Assembly (NCBI GenBank): GCA_018292915.2
Contig: JACVVK020000295.1
Coordinates: 767,001-831,000, forward strand
Source: Batillaria attramentaria
Taxonomy: Eukaryota; Mollusca; Gastropoda; Batillariidae
Direction of reading: 5' to 3'
Length of the DNA: 64,000 nt
The translations under genes and the position numbers were made by a program. Each line of letters starts with the position of its first letter. Within the stretch, counting starts at the first letter, position 1. Positions 1 to 10,957 of this stretch are shown here, in pieces. The notes beneath the pieces are model-generated. The model was not told the DNA's origin. It saw only the letters and a program-made list of their open reading frames with translations, and searched no databases.

Positions 1-1000
1 CCCTGGTGATTGAAGCAACCACAGACACAGGACCACGGCGCTTTCGAGTGAACAGTTCAGAGGGGCGAGACTCAATGGGTCGGACAGATGCAGTCCGGTG
101 GGATGTCTGACTGATAGGCGACGTCACTGCCTTTGGGCGGGGGCCTGAAGAACGTGAAGATGACAGGTTTGGCAAAGTGATTGTCACGGAAGGTGTGTCC
201 TTCGTTGACTTTGGGGCGCTGTTCACTGTTTTCAGCTCAGGCTTTTTGCTAGTTGGAAGTACAGCAGCTTCAAGCTCCAGCTCCTCTGTCAGATCATCAT
301 TCTCCGTCAACAACAGTTCAGAAAGGTCATCTTCCTCAACAACCTGAATAGTAGATGATTCTTCTGGGACTTCAGTTTTTATAGCACTTACTTTGACCGT
401 CTCTGCCTTTCTTGGCTCAGGTGTCTCTTCAGGTACCAAGACCTTTTCAGGGGTTGTAGTCTTGGCAGTGACTACAGGCTCCTCAGGACTAGCAGCTTCT
501 TCTGGCGCCTTAGCAAGAACTTTCGCAGAAGAATCTAGTTCTGCAACACTACCAACATCTTTGTCTGAATCAAGTTTATGTTTCCTACTTTCTTTCCTGG
601 AGTCCACAGCATCATCCAGCGAGTGTCTCTTGGGTTTGCCTCCACCGTCTCCTGGACCTGAGGTGCTTTTGCTTGCCTTAGCCTCTTTACCAGAAGCGCA
701 TGACTGATCTTTGGATTTGGAGGGCTTGTCCGATTTCTCTGCTTTTGATGGCACAGAAATTGGATCAGATGTGATAGATTGTAGTTTGACTAGAAGGCCA
801 TGCAGCCAGGTCGTGAACTTGTCAGTGTTTGTACCTAAAAACAAACTCAGGTCATCTGTCATTTGGGTAAGGCTTTTCTTGTTTGCCACCATCACCATTA
901 TGTAGTCGGGAAGCTCCTCATCCACATAGGCTCCCAGTTCCACCAACTTCGCCTTGATGGCAGAACGGATTTTCTGGCTAATTTCGTTGCCGATTTCCAT
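1..1000 (-). CDS. ZC3H14: ZC3H14 / Nab2-type poly(A)-binding zinc-finger protein, N-terminal part (runs off window)
   Basis: The minus strand is open without a stop from the ATG at 1000-998 to the window edge: 333 codons. The start MEIGNEISQKIRSAIKAKL and the following ELGAYVDEELPDYIMVMVANKK are near-identical to the N-terminus of animal ZC3H14, the nuclear poly(A)-RNA-binding orthologue of yeast Nab2. Residues 1 to about 90 match the PWI-like Nab2 N-terminal helical fold. The remainder is acidic, Pro/Glu/Ser/Thr-rich linker with an acidic stretch EEDDLSELLLTENDDL followed by a KKPELK element, as in the vertebrate linker, and a basic TRKRRGP possible nuclear localisation signal near residue 320. 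The five CCCH fingers expected at the C-terminus lie outside the window. No splice site is needed in this first coding exon. The gene is head-to-head with the NUPR1-like gene at 2728. Identity is strong; exon end unknown. Confidence 0.95.
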   Translation of the reverse strand, partial: MEIGNEISQKIRSAIKAKLVELGAYVDEELPDYIMVMVANKKSLTQMTDDLSLFLGTNTDKFTTWLHGLLVKLQSITSDPISVPSKAEKSDKPSKSKDQSCASGKEAKASKSTSGPGDGGGKPKRHSLDDAVDSRKESRKHKLDSDKDVGSVAELDSSAKVLAKAPEEAASPEEPVVTAKTTTPEKVLVPEETPEPRKAETVKVSAIKTEVPEESSTIQVVEEDDLSELLLTENDDLTEELELEAAVLPTSKKPELKTVNSAPKSTKDTPSVTITLPNLSSSRSSGPRPKAVTSPISQTSHRTASVRPIESRPSELFTRKRRGPVSVVASITR

Positions 1001-2583
1001 GACGATAAACCTCCCCAACAACTATCTACAGTTCCGCAAAGTGCACAGAGCGTGCACACTCCGATCTTTTCGTCGAAACGTAAAAAGGCGTTAGGAGACG
1101 TCGTTGTTCTCTTGACCGCAAACACCGGAATGAGTTCTCGAGTTATCTTTCCTTTCAAATTTAGGACTGGAAAATGTATGAAATGTAGACTATAATAATA
1201 ATAAAAATAATAATAATGATGAGTATTGTATAGGCGCTTTACCCAATTTTATGAATCGGCCCAAAGCGCCACGAACTGAACCCAACACGTACGCTCACGT
1301 GAATCACACACATACTCTCACACACTGGACATCAACACATTACAATCACGTGTTGCGAAGGGACAGCTGAGCTATTTAAAGTTTCGGAATTTAGAATTGC
1401 ATTTATTTTTCAAATTTAGGGGGCTGAACATTTCCAAAGCAGAGGGGGAGGAAGCCGGAGTACCTGGAGAGAACCCCCGACGATTTTATGTCCGAATAAT
1501 CGGTGCCACATACGATTACACGCTGCAGTTTTGTCAGTTGCTCACAGTGTTCAGCCATGCACAGTCTTGTTCGTTTGTTTTCTTTTAAAACTTGTGTTTG
1601 TTATTCTGGGGTATACAACAATGACGCACGTTTTTTTGTTTTTTTTTCGGAAAACTTTCTGAACAGCCGCCGCAACACTGAATAGACCCGGCGTCGCACA
1701 TCACCGTCACACCGCACGGATGTTGTTTGGGGTCGGATCTGGGCTATAACTTCAGCCGAATTTTATCAGTTGAAAAAGCCGATAATCTGTCTGTCATGTC
1801 GGCTGGCCGGGCCGAAGTTTTCACGAGTGAATCGGCTCGATTATGTTCGTTTCTGCGAGATTCCTGTGCTTGCTGGACTAATTAAAAAAAAAAAAACAAC
1901 AAAAAAACGCAACTTTCGGTGAGGATACTGATGTACATGGAGGTGGAGGGAGCACGTAACAGTAGGGAATCTGGTCGAAAAACTTGTGAAACTGCTTCGG
2001 CAGGAAGAGCCGAAACTTTCTGTAAAACGCCGAAACTTTCATGGCTGTTTCGGCTAAATCGCCGAAGAAAAAAATCCTGGCAACATCACTGCACCGTATC
2101 AGTCAAGTCAGTGGTAACTCAGTTTTCATTTCAGTGAAATGTCACAGTCCGAGATTCTGTGTTGCTAGATACCCGATTAAAACAAAAACAAAAAAGAGTA
2201 TTAATGCAATTCAATGGCCTAAACTTTCTTTGATAAATGTATTGGTGTTAAGAATTTTGTCGACAATGTTCGAGGAAAGAGCCGCAAATTATCAAATGAC
2301 GCACCGGGAAATCATACACATGCTTTCCATTCGCTGGTTGTCTCCCTTGTACTTGATGGCAGACGACAAAAGTCTCAAAAATGACATATAGCTTTTATTT
2401 CCTAAAGAGCATCATACATAAGCCGATTTTCTTTAAAACACAGTTTTCCGACTTAAAACTCGTAATAAGTGTGTCAAAAGGAACCATTCTAAATACACAT
2501 TATGAATAGTTATGTTCCACTTTCGCTGTCGACGTGGACCCCTCTGTCAGCAAAAAGACGACCTGACGACCCTTGCAAACAAG
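1001..2583. other. Intergenic/5' flank between divergent ZC3H14 and NUPR1-like gene A
   Basis: No supported gene. The part next to 1000 must hold the ZC3H14 5'UTR and promoter. An AATAAT-rich stretch lies at 1194-1218. Positions 1446-1480 contain GGAGGAAGCCGGAGTACC, a motif also found in SINE family 3 (53925-53970), so a decayed repeat is likely here. The only open frames are short and without family resemblance. Confidence 0.5.
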
Positions 2584-2619
2584 CCAATCACAATTCGCAT
2601 TACACACCAAACAACCAAT
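2584..2619 (+). promoter_or_regulatory. Two CCAAT boxes upstream of NUPR1-like gene A
   Basis: CCAAT occurs at 2584-2588 and again at 2615-2619, about 110-145 bp before the ATG at 2728. The spacing of about 31 bp (three helical turns) is typical of paired NF-Y sites. No TATA box is seen nearer to the start. Function is inferred from motif and position only. Confidence 0.4.
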
Positions 2620-2727
2620 CGCAGTTGACATGACATACTTGTTTATCACTGTGCTAACAGTGCTGAAGACATACGAGGGTGTGTATCATCTTTAGAAGCG
2701 TAGTGTTTGACATACGACCACAGAAAA

Positions 2728-4399
2728 ATGTCGGACGCAGACGAAAAGTACATGGATGAGTACGACAAGTACAATCTAGAGCAAGACAAGTACGAAAACA
2801 CCGGTCACAGTGGCAAGGGCCGCACCAAGGTATGTACGTCGCTGCTACCGTGATGCTGAATAGGGTCACAGCATGTACGCGAAGCATTATCTTTTCCGTT
2901 TTTACCAGCCACGGCACTTTTTACGCAGGATAAAATCAATGATCAGCAAACTCGGCTGAATGGTTGATCCATTGAAATGGTCTATAACTGGCTGATCTCT
3001 GAGACGGTTGTACTGATGTGAAAGGACCACGGAGGCGATTTTTTTTTTTTTTTTTTTTGTGAAGGACAGTGACACCAGGTGCGACGGTTCAGGACACACC
3101 TTGTGTAACTTTTTAGAGGGTTTATTAACAGCCTATAGAAACAGCCCTAGTGGGTGAACACATACCTGGTGGTTGAAACTGAAAGGACAACAAAGCAATT
3201 AAGTTATAAACAAATCGTAAAATGACTGTATCACTGTGAGAATCATCTTCGGGGCCATAGGTGATAATCAGTCACCAAATTAGTAAGTTAATGAACAAAT
3301 TTCATTATCTAGGAACAGCCTACATATTTTAGGGTTTTAGTTGTGGCTTTTTATGGGGTTTCTTTGAGCGGGGGGGGTGGTAACAACATACATCGGCTTT
3401 GGACATGTTCAGCCCACAAAATTTGAAATACATGTAACTGCAATTCTAAATTCCAAAACTTAAATAGCTGAACTGGCCCCTCACACCATGTGATTGTAAT
3501 GTGTTCCTATTGTCCAGTGTGTGAGAGAACGTTTGTGATTCATTTGAGCGTGCATGTTGGGTTCAGCTCACGGCACTTTGAATCAATTCAGGAAATTGGG
3601 AAAAAGCACACACACAATACAGAATTATTAATATTATTATTATCTTATACTGCAGATCAGTGTGTGGGGGGGAGGGGGGCTCTTCTTTTTTTTTTTTTTT
3701 TTGGCTGCCCCAACTCTTTTCCAGCTCCAGTGGTGTTCTTCCCAGGTAATGGGTAGAATCCACGGAGGGCTCAGAAGCTGGAACAATTTTTTTTTATATT
3801 ATGCATGATGACGGAGATGAGGATGATGGTAAGATGATGATGCTATGGAGGTCCGTGTGGTTTGGGACTGCGGGAGGGGCCGCATTCCTTGCTTCCTGTC
3901 ATAAATGTCCCGGCATTAACCAGGCCTGGGAACTTCGGCACCTGCGGTGCCAGCCGTGTAATCATCCACATCATACGACGTGTCATACCAAGGGAAGCAT
4001 CCCCATGAAGTGGGTGAAACTCGGCTGTGTGGCAACAGCCCCCCCACCCCACCCCTCCCCCTTGGATCCATAACACACCCGCTCTGGGTAGGAGCCGACG
4101 TAGGTAGGAAAAATCCCGCTTGCCTCGGCTGGGACTCGAACCCGGGTTTCCCGGTCCATGGTCCAAAGTGCTAACCACTACACTACGGGGATTTGGGGGT
4201 GGGGGGGGGGGGCATTTCTTTTCAAATTGGTCAGCGTTCTGTTCTTGTCAGAGGTTAGCATTTTGTGTTCTGACAGAAAGAGGCAGCTCAGCACCACCAT
4301 GAGGACCCCAGCGGACACACAAGAAAGGATGTCCAGAAACTAGTCAACAATGCACACAAGCAGCAGGCTCAGAAACCGGGCCCAACAACAAAGAAGTAG
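2728..4399 (+). CDS. NUPR1: NUPR1/p8-family small nuclear stress protein, paralogue A (two exons)
   Basis: Exon 1 is 2728-2829 (34 codons, ending GKGRTK before the donor GTATGT). Exon 2 is 4277-4399 (40 codons plus TAG, acceptor TTCTGACAG). The phase-0 join gives a 74-residue protein. The N-terminal half is acidic and Tyr-rich (YMDEYDKYNLEQDKYE) and resembles invertebrate p8 proteins. The core HSGKGRTKKEA, then DPSGHTRKDVQKLVNNAHK, matches the NUPR1 basic region: the bipartite nuclear localisation signal and helix-loop-helix-like segment. Family members are intrinsically disordered, stress-induced chromatin cofactors. The NTNR motif after KREA in paralogue B and vertebrate NUPR1 is replaced here by QHHHE. 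A SINE sits in the intron (3684-4190). No AATAAA was found close downstream. Alternatives seem unlikely; exact splice sites are unconfirmed. Confidence 0.87.
3684..4190 (-). mobile_element. tRNA-derived SINE, family 2, full length, in the NUPR1-A intron
   Basis: Read on the minus strand, it begins with a tRNA-like head: GTAGTGTAGTGGTTAGCACT (A box) and, about 50 bp on, GGGTTCGA[A/G]TCCCAGCC (B box). A roughly 400-bp body follows and ends in a poly(A) run (poly(T) at 3684-3702 on +). A second copy in the opposite orientation is at 28763-29266 and aligns over its whole length. The tRNA head with oligo(A) tail implies mobilisation by an L1-like LINE. Confidence 0.8.
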
Positions 4400-4438
4400 C
4401 AAAGGCTCAAACGGTGGGATGCTGCTCACAAAGGTTCT

Positions 4439-4441
<3 letters not shown>

Positions 4442-4490
<49 letters not shown>

Positions 4491-4509
4491 TAGTAGTAGT
4501 AGTAGTAGT
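4442..4509. repeat. (GT)n(AGT)n microsatellite in NUPR1-A 3' flank
   Basis: About 23 GT units at 4442-4488 pass directly into AGT triplets to 4509. It lies 43 bp after the stop codon, so it is probably transcribed in the 3'UTR. Confidence 0.9.
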
Positions 4510-5132
4510 CAGCAAATAACCCCATAAAGGCCAATAACTTTGCTGTTCCAACTCTTGCTTGCTAGTTAGTATGAGTTGCCTTCCTTGCCTCTGGAGTCAT
4601 GAAATGATTTACCCCCACAAAGTTTAGAAGTCACTTCAGAGGTTCAACACTTCCTCTATCTGGCTGATTTTTGTTATTGTTGTCAGGTTTATGTCTGTAA
4701 GTTCTTTCATTGTTTTAGTTGTCTGTGTGTGTTTTAATGTTAAAACTGTATTTTAATTCCCTATTGGTACACTCGCTTTCACACCTTTTTCCTTATTTTT
4801 ATTTTTATTTCAGCATAGGGACCCAACAACAACTACAACAACAAAGGGATTTTCTGACTGGACTTTAAAAAATGGATTGTGAGCAGTGACCAACGAATTC
4901 AACTCATGTGTGAGCAGCAAATGTGACTTTGTCTCACCGTTTGCGAAGCAAATGTGAGAAACTGCACTGACTGCTTTTGCCATCTGCAGGGTATTGCAGC
5001 ATTAAGACAGTGATGCAAATGACTTTTGCCATTTTCTGTGTTACAGCCAATGGCTGAACTTGCAATATGTTTTGGACTTGTCATGACATGTATACATAAA
5101 CACTGTCAAGCCTGCCCTGTGACTGTCATGTC

Positions 5133-5149
5133 AGAGAGAGAGAGAGAGT

Positions 5150-5204
<55 letters not shown>
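5133..5204. repeat. (GA)n(TG)n(GA)n compound microsatellite
   Basis: A TG block is flanked on both sides by GA blocks. The surrounding 4510-5560 region has no supported gene. Confidence 0.9.
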
Positions 5205-5566
5205 CCAGACAGACCTTGTGCACTTCGAATGTTCGTCAATGAGGAGAGTGATTGTTGTTGCGCGCATCATACACACAGACTTCCCCCTTATCCACTTGGA
5301 CTTAAGCATGCAGTCGGCGTGAAGAGCAATGCCGGAATTGCCGGCCTGATGAAATCAGAATGTCCGGCCTACTCTAGGATTGAGGCACTTGCGCACAACA
5401 TCTGCATCCTGCACGACAATCAGGCTCAATCAGTAATTAACACTTACAGCTGCTCTAGTTGCCAGGAAAAAACAGTGGAAAACTGAATCTCAATCAAAGC
5501 GGGGTGTGTAAACGGTCAGTGGGCAATTTATATCACTGATTGGCGAGAGTTGATTTGGCAAAACGG

Positions 5567-5675
5567 CAGTGTTTCTGCAGAAAAAAACAGCTTTTTTTTA
5601 CAGGAACATTACCTGTAGTTTTTCTGCAGAAAGACTGATTTTCTGTAGAAACGTCGGTTTTACTGCAGAAAGGTA
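5567..5675. other. Cluster of TTTCTGCAGAAA-type palindromes
   Basis: The perfect 12-bp palindrome TTTCTGCAGAAA occurs at about 5570 and 5627. Near copies TTTCTGTAGAAA and TTTACTGCAGAAA follow at about 5640 and 5658. They lie within 110 bp, just upstream of the orphan ORF at 5730. TTC-N4-GAA is the half-site spacing of STAT6/BCL6-type sites, but this is a motif match only. Confidence 0.4.
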
Positions 5676-5729
5676 ATGATTTTGTCGTTTTCAGTTTGCC
5701 CGGTTCAGTCAGTTTCAGCACTGAGAAAA

Positions 5730-6008
5730 ATGGCCCGCACTGAAGTCTGCAAGGCTTGCGAGCAGATACATGTCAGTATGTCGGAAGCCGGGTGGGCATT
5801 ATACGTAGATTCATTTGAAAATCGGCTGGATCACTTGGTGAAGTCAAAATCAGTGTACGCGGCGGAGTGGCCCGGTGGTGCTACTCTGCCTCAGATTTTC
5901 GATCGTGATTCAGTGCTTGCAGGCAAAGCCACGCCGCGTTTGAAACTGTTCAGTAATTACGAGCACGCACTGACCACGTCACTGCATTCAGTTGTAGTAA
6001 TGCGTTAG
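5730..6008 (+). CDS. Unrecognised 92-residue ORF
   Basis: The ATG at 5730 sits in an acceptable initiation context (AAAAATGG). The ORF ends with TAG at 6006-6008. The product starts MARTEVCKACEQIHVSMSEA. It has mixed composition without low-complexity sequence and contains a CxxC pair near residue 7. No domain was recognised, and no splice sites or poly(A) signal support it. It may be a small lineage-specific gene, a retrocopy fragment or chance. It follows the palindrome cluster directly. Confidence 0.22.
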   Translation: MARTEVCKACEQIHVSMSEAGWALYVDSFENRLDHLVKSKSVYAAEWPGGATLPQIFDRDSVLAGKATPRLKLFSNYEHALTTSLHSVVVMR

Positions 6009-7714
6009 TAAAAGACATGTTCGGGTTGATACTTAAAACGGCCCCTTTCCGTCTGAGTTAACGAAAACGCTCGCGGCTGCTACTCAGTCGAATTTCAAGA
6101 TCAAAATTTATTCCTTAAAATTAACTCCTCAATGCTACTCAGTCAGTGTTTGGTTGCCGGGTTAGCCGGTTAGTTACTGATCAGTTCAAGTTTGGGCTCA
6201 ACTGAGTTGACGCCGGCCGCGCAAGCACTGCAACAAAGACTATTTCGTGGCTAATCTGAAAGTCCTTCTTCGCCAGACTGACTAAAGTAAAAAGGAAGAC
6301 AATAAAACAAGGTGTAAATATACATAAAAAAATCTATCCGGTTTAGATAATAAACCCGTTTCACTTCTTTGCCGGTACATCGAACATATAGAGGTCAAAG
6401 ATAGTCCGTATTACTTGAGGTGTCTAAATTTTATAGAACAGATTTGACTCTTTCAAGAAGCTAAAGATGTTGTCAGGGGGGACATCCCGGAACAACACCT
6501 CCAAAGAACACCTTCAGTGTTCCACTGAGTACTCAGTGGCGGTGCCGCTACTTTTGAAGCGAAGTAGCACCGGACACACTCGAGTCCGGCATTTCAGTTT
6601 TACTACACGGCGGCCCCGGCGTGTCAGTCAGTGGATGGTAGTATTACAGTGCCACAATACATATAAACTACAACACAGAACTGAGAAACAAAAGGCCACA
6701 GCCGGGCCTGTCAGTATCAGACAGAAAAGCTTTCAGCAAAAGTTATGGTACCCCTACGGATCCATGCCTTACTCTTTGCTTTCAGCACGGATCTCTCAAA
6801 CAACAGCCGTTCCACTGCAGTCGCGAATGGTTGCCAGACGGGTGGTTCATGCATTTTTTTTTTTGTTTTAATGAATGTCACAATATCATGTTACGCGCCC
6901 TCATCGTCTGAAACAAAAGCTGGTCGTAGGCGTGCAATGTACGCACCCTCTCACTGAATAAATCATGATTATGAATGATTGAATTGTCGTAATGATAGCG
7001 CGCGCTCCGCTTCAAGCTATGGACACAAACGGGCCGGAGCCGGCCGCCCGGGAGAGCCCGATGACAGCTTACACAGACTTACACTAAATTAATTAGCCTG
7101 GGATACACGTATGCAGGGACAGCTAATCAAGCTTCCATTATCGTGGACAAGGCTGGGTTTCAGTGCAGGTGTTTGTGGTAGCCGACGTGGGTAGATCTTA
7201 TCATGTCAGTAGTCAGTGAGACTGTACTAATTTTGCGAAACAAAGCGGGTTGAAGCCTGGGGTGGCCTTTTTCGTCTGTCTTTGTTATTGTCTGACATTA
7301 CATTGCGCACGGTTTGGGTTCTACTATATCACTAGCTGTGACTTTGTTTGCCATTGTCAACGACGTGGAAACGTCCCATCTGCTAAGGGAAGTGGGGAGA
7401 GCAAGGGTCACGGGTCTGTTTAGATAGATAGGCCTGTTTGACATACATTCTGCAGTATGCATGGGAAGTAGCAACTGGTGACATAAATGAACAGACTTTA
7501 CAAACAGAACAAAGCTTACTTCATACTACCGCGCGACCCGGCTACTCAGTGTGACTGCGAACGTTTCAGTCTCAGTGAACTGTCTAGCCTGCATCGACGT
7601 TGCGTTTCAGCATCAACGTCACTGACTGACTTGACGAAATTTGAGTTGGTGGACACTGTCGGAAAAGAAAATTTCAGGGAAAACTAACGAAATACACGAC
7701 ACGTATAAACACAT
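6009..7714. other. No supported gene
   Basis: Only short open frames without family resemblance or clear splice context. A GC-rich palindromic stretch GGCCGGAGCCGGCCGCCC is near 7032. The stretch ends at the TA target site of the mariner element. Confidence 0.5.
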
Positions 7715-7716
7715 TA

Positions 7717-9036
7717 TACGAGGGCCACTCATTATGTTTTGCAACCTGGCTGTTTTAAGAACACTTACAACCAGTCTGTCTAGTCAAGGTTTTGGAAGAA
7801 CCTTCCATCAGCCTGCACACAATTTGCCATCCCCTCGAACCAGCTGTCTATGACACCCGACCACGCTTACTGGGGTAGGTCCAAAATGACACCCTCGAAC
7901 AATGCTCGGGCATCTTCTGCACCCCGAAACTGCTTTCCCTTCAACTGCCTCTTGACGGAAGGAAGCACACAAAAAAAAGTCACAAGGGGATAAGCCAGGG
8001 GAATATGGTGGGTGGGTAACCAGCTGAACATTATTTTCGGCTAGACAGTCCAGAGTTGCAGCTACTATGTGCGCGCTGGCACTTTCATGATGAAGCAGTA
8101 GACCACGGACACCCGCGCGGGGACGCTGTTTGCACCATGCCTGGAAGACTTTAGACAAACAATGGTTAATATACCAGTCAGCCGTAACTGTCTTTGTCCT
8201 CAAGCAGTATGGTGGCAAAGTGGCCAGATCAGTTTTGCAAAGAAATAGGCTATCATTTGTTTGGAAGCACTTCTGTTTCTTTTGAAGTTCACATGTGGGT
8301 TCTCACCTGGGAAGACCCACACCGCCGACTGTTGCTTCGTTTCGGGGTCGTATTGGTATACCCAGGTTTCGTCTCCTGTTACGATGTCGCAGACCCGAGG
8401 GGACCTTACTCCGTCACATTTTCTTAGTATGTGGGTGCACCAGTTCACCCTACCCCGAATCTGCTCTTCAGTCAGGTTGTAGGGCACCCAACGGGTACAA
8501 CGTTTCCCTATGCCAAGGCAGTCGTGAAGGATGCAAATGAGATTTCCCGATGAAATCTTCATGATATCCTGTGTTACAGCGTACATCATTTTTGGGTCCT
8601 ACTTAATCAGGGATTCTACCCTAGAGACGTTTTCTGGGGTAACGGTCGTTGCCATTCGACCACAACGGTCATCGTCTTCAACTGTTGTCTGGCCATAGAT
8701 GAACCGTCGGAACCACCTAAAACCAGTGGCTTTGGACGGAGATTGATCTTCAATACAGTGTTTTAAACTTTGAAAACAGCCCTGAAAAGATTTTCCCTGG
8801 CAGTAGTCACAATACATCAAGGTTCGAAAATCCCTTCCAGAAAGGTCAACACTGCTGGCTAAAGACCCGTCACCCTTACTGCACATTTTGTCGCATGGAA
8901 TATAAACGGTTGTACTGAATCAAGTAATTTTTGTTTTCATAAGTATTATGAAACTGGACTACGATGTGATGTAAACAGAAAAGTAGTGACGTCACTAGTT
9001 CGTCCAGGTTGCAAAACATAATGAGAGACCCTCGTA
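7717..9036 (-). mobile_element. Mariner-family DNA transposon, complete with terminal inverted repeats, non-autonomous
   Basis: The 1320-bp element is bounded by TA dinucleotides (7715-7716 and 9037-9038), the target duplication of Tc1/mariner elements. The terminal inverted repeats, 7717-7749 and 9004-9036, are 33 bp with 31 matches and begin TACGAGGG. The interior carries a minus-strand mariner transposase relic. Size and architecture are those of a standard mariner of about 1.3 kb. Subfamily not assigned. Confidence 0.95.
7808..8886 (-). pseudogene. Broken mariner transposase
   Basis: Three minus-strand blocks form one mariner transposase: 8886-8599 (N-terminal helix-turn-helix, ending in an in-frame TAG after SLIK), 8589-8200 (same frame, containing GDETWVYQYDPETKQQS with the first catalytic Asp) and 8218-7808 (frame shifted, containing HPPYSPGLSPCDFFL with the third catalytic Asp). 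The second catalytic site reads HHESASAH where HDNASAH is expected, so the Asp is replaced. A further frameshift follows FFL, since the expected C-terminal region is out of frame. One stop, at least two frameshifts and a lost catalytic residue mean it cannot make active transposase. The TIRs remain near-perfect, so it could still be moved in trans. Confidence 0.92.
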
Positions 9037-9462
9037 TACGAACTGATATGTAAATATCACAAATCGAAAACAACAACAACAACAACAACAACACAAAACA
9101 AAAAACAACGAAAAGCATCCAGGCGCGTGGGAAGATGCTGAGAGGAAGGGGGGCCCACTAAGTCGGGTGAGCCATACGGCTGGGGTGAAGAAGGGGGGGG
9201 GGGGGTGCGCGCGCGTGCGTGCGTGCGTGTGTGTTGACTGCTAAGGATTGTGTCCTGCGACAGCAGAGCAGGGGGCCCCACCACTGGTGGGCCCCCTTTC
9301 CTCCTATCACAAGATATTTGGGCCCCCCTTCCAAAAATCGAACGGGGGCCTGGGCCCCCAGGGCCCCCGTGGTTCATACGCCATCTAGCTCATGCAGACG
9401 ACTCAGTTTCAGTTCAGGTATACACGTATCATATAAAGTGAGCTACGAGTACCGAAACATTA

Positions 9463-9744
9463 TTTCTTTCTTTGTAGACTCAAGAAATCAGACCATTTAC
9501 AACAACTGTGACAAAGCTTGAAACCAAAGATTTGTTGAAACTGTGTAACGTTTATCGTGTGGAACGAAATGCAAACTGTTGGCACTTCGAAAAAGTTCAC
9601 ATTGGAAAAAAAAATCCTGAATGTGAGGACTTTTTAAATGAAAATGTGTATACTGAAGGCCGGGAACGGGAGCTAAGGTGGCCGTTGCAGTTGGCGGATG
9701 GTCATTATCAATATCAATTAAAAGACCGTCTGGATGCAGATTGA
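9463..9744 (+). other. Exon-like open stretch after a polypyrimidine-AG, unrecognised
   Basis: TTTCTTTCTTTGTAG ending at 9476 resembles a 3' splice site. The frame that follows, starting TQEIRPFTTTVTKLETKDLL, stays open for about 89 codons to TGA at 9742-9744. The first 110 bases are duplicated at 10054-10157 in damaged form. No family recognised; could be a pseudo-exon. Confidence 0.2.
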
Positions 9745-10053
9745 AATCGTTTTAGCCTATTTTATGCAACTACACAGACTATACACATCTGGATCCGTCG
9801 TGGCCGGACAATGCTGTGCGGCACAGCTGGTGAAGTCATTTTCCCCATCAGCACGGCACTGACACTGAGCCGAATCAAATGCATTATACATGAAACTGAA
9901 ACGACGATCTGTTAGATTTGTTATCAGGAACCAGCACAGGCCGGCCGTGAACTCCTGTGCTATTTGCAAAGCACGTCGCCAAAAATGTCAAGTGACGTGC
10001 GTTCTCATTATGGTCGCCCATATTACCAGTTTCATCATCGTCAGTCGCCGACT

Positions 10054-10157
10054 TCCTTCTTTGTAGACTCAAGAAATCAGACCATTTACAACAACTGTGA
10101 CACAGCTTGAAACTGTGAAACGTTTATCGGGTGGAACGAAATGAAAACTGTTGGCAC
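10054..10157 (+). repeat. Direct duplicate of 9463-9585
   Basis: Both copies share CTTTGTAGACTCAAGAAATC, then ATTTACAACAACTGTGACA and GTGGAACGAAATG. The second lacks a short internal piece and runs directly into a SINE-1 tail at 10168. The copies are 590 bp apart. Confidence 0.85.
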
Positions 10158-10167
10158 CTGGCCGCAG

Positions 10168-10222
10168 TTGATATCACCCTTATGTGGTGGAAAAGGACGT
10201 TAACCTCCCAAACACCCACCCA
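10168..10222 (+). mobile_element. SINE family 1 tail fragment
   Basis: Only the 3' part is present: TTGATATCACCCTTATGTGG then GGACGTTAACCTCCCAAACACCC, matching the tails of copies at 13218, 28287 and others. The tRNA-like head is missing. Confidence 0.8.
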
Positions 10223-10347
10223 CTCATCATCATCTTCAGTTCGATGTACTGAAATTGTAATGTTCGGCGAAAGACTCAGTGAGACTGCCGGTCGACATAT
10301 GGCTGTAAAAACTCGAGGACTTGGGATCGTTACGACTGAGTAAACTG

Positions 10348-10386
10348 TAACAACAACAACAACAACAACAACAATAACACACGCGG

Positions 10387-10417
<31 letters not shown>

Positions 10418-10428
10418 ACACACACACA
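10348..10428. repeat. (CAA)n followed by (CA)n microsatellite
   Basis: Nine CAA triplets at 10348-10376, then about twenty CA units. Confidence 0.9.
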
Positions 10429-10710
10429 CCATGGTTGTTGATTCACGTACGCCGCGGCCGCATTTTGAGAGAGCCTGACTGACGGACAACAAACAAACAC
10501 AGGCTTCTAGAACAGCCTTCCAAAGTTTTGCTGCACCGTCTCAGTTTCTCTACTGAACTCCGGCTGAACCGGCCACGTATGATGATCTGTATTCTGAAAA
10601 TAATTCTTTGCGCGTAGGGGAGGGGGGGGGGGGCGTCAGTCTTTCTTCGCAGTAAATCCAGTGGAGTTTTGCGGTACTCTCACTCTCTCTAGGTCGTGAC
10701 AGTGCCCGGT

Positions 10711-10722
10711 GTGTGTGTGTCA

Positions 10723-10758
<36 letters not shown>

Positions 10759-10785
10759 GTGTGTGTGTGAGTGTGTGTGTGAGTC
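10711..10785. repeat. Imperfect (GT)n microsatellite in the far upstream flank of NUPR1-B
   Basis: GT units with GA and GC interruptions. It lies about 300 bp upstream of the TATA box of paralogue B. Confidence 0.85.
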
Positions 10786-10957
10786 AGCCTGTGTGCCGGT
10801 GTGTCCTCAGCATCTGCCGCCCAAGCCGGCTACGCGACTTTCCCCAGACAATAACTATCACTGATATCCACACACCTTGCCTCCACTGACTGACTCGCTT
10901 GAAATTGGGCGGCGCGTTTATGATCATGCAAATGACTGACGCGCGGCTGACTGACAG

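Noticed and set aside
3843..4178. 111-codon minus-strand frame and its relative at 28780-29022
   Set aside because: Both lie inside the two copies of SINE family 2 and share the repeat's sequence.
5567..5675. Heat-shock elements in the palindrome cluster
   Set aside because: HSEs have TTC and GAA units two bases apart (TTCnnGAA). Here the gap is four, so the match is not to HSF sites.
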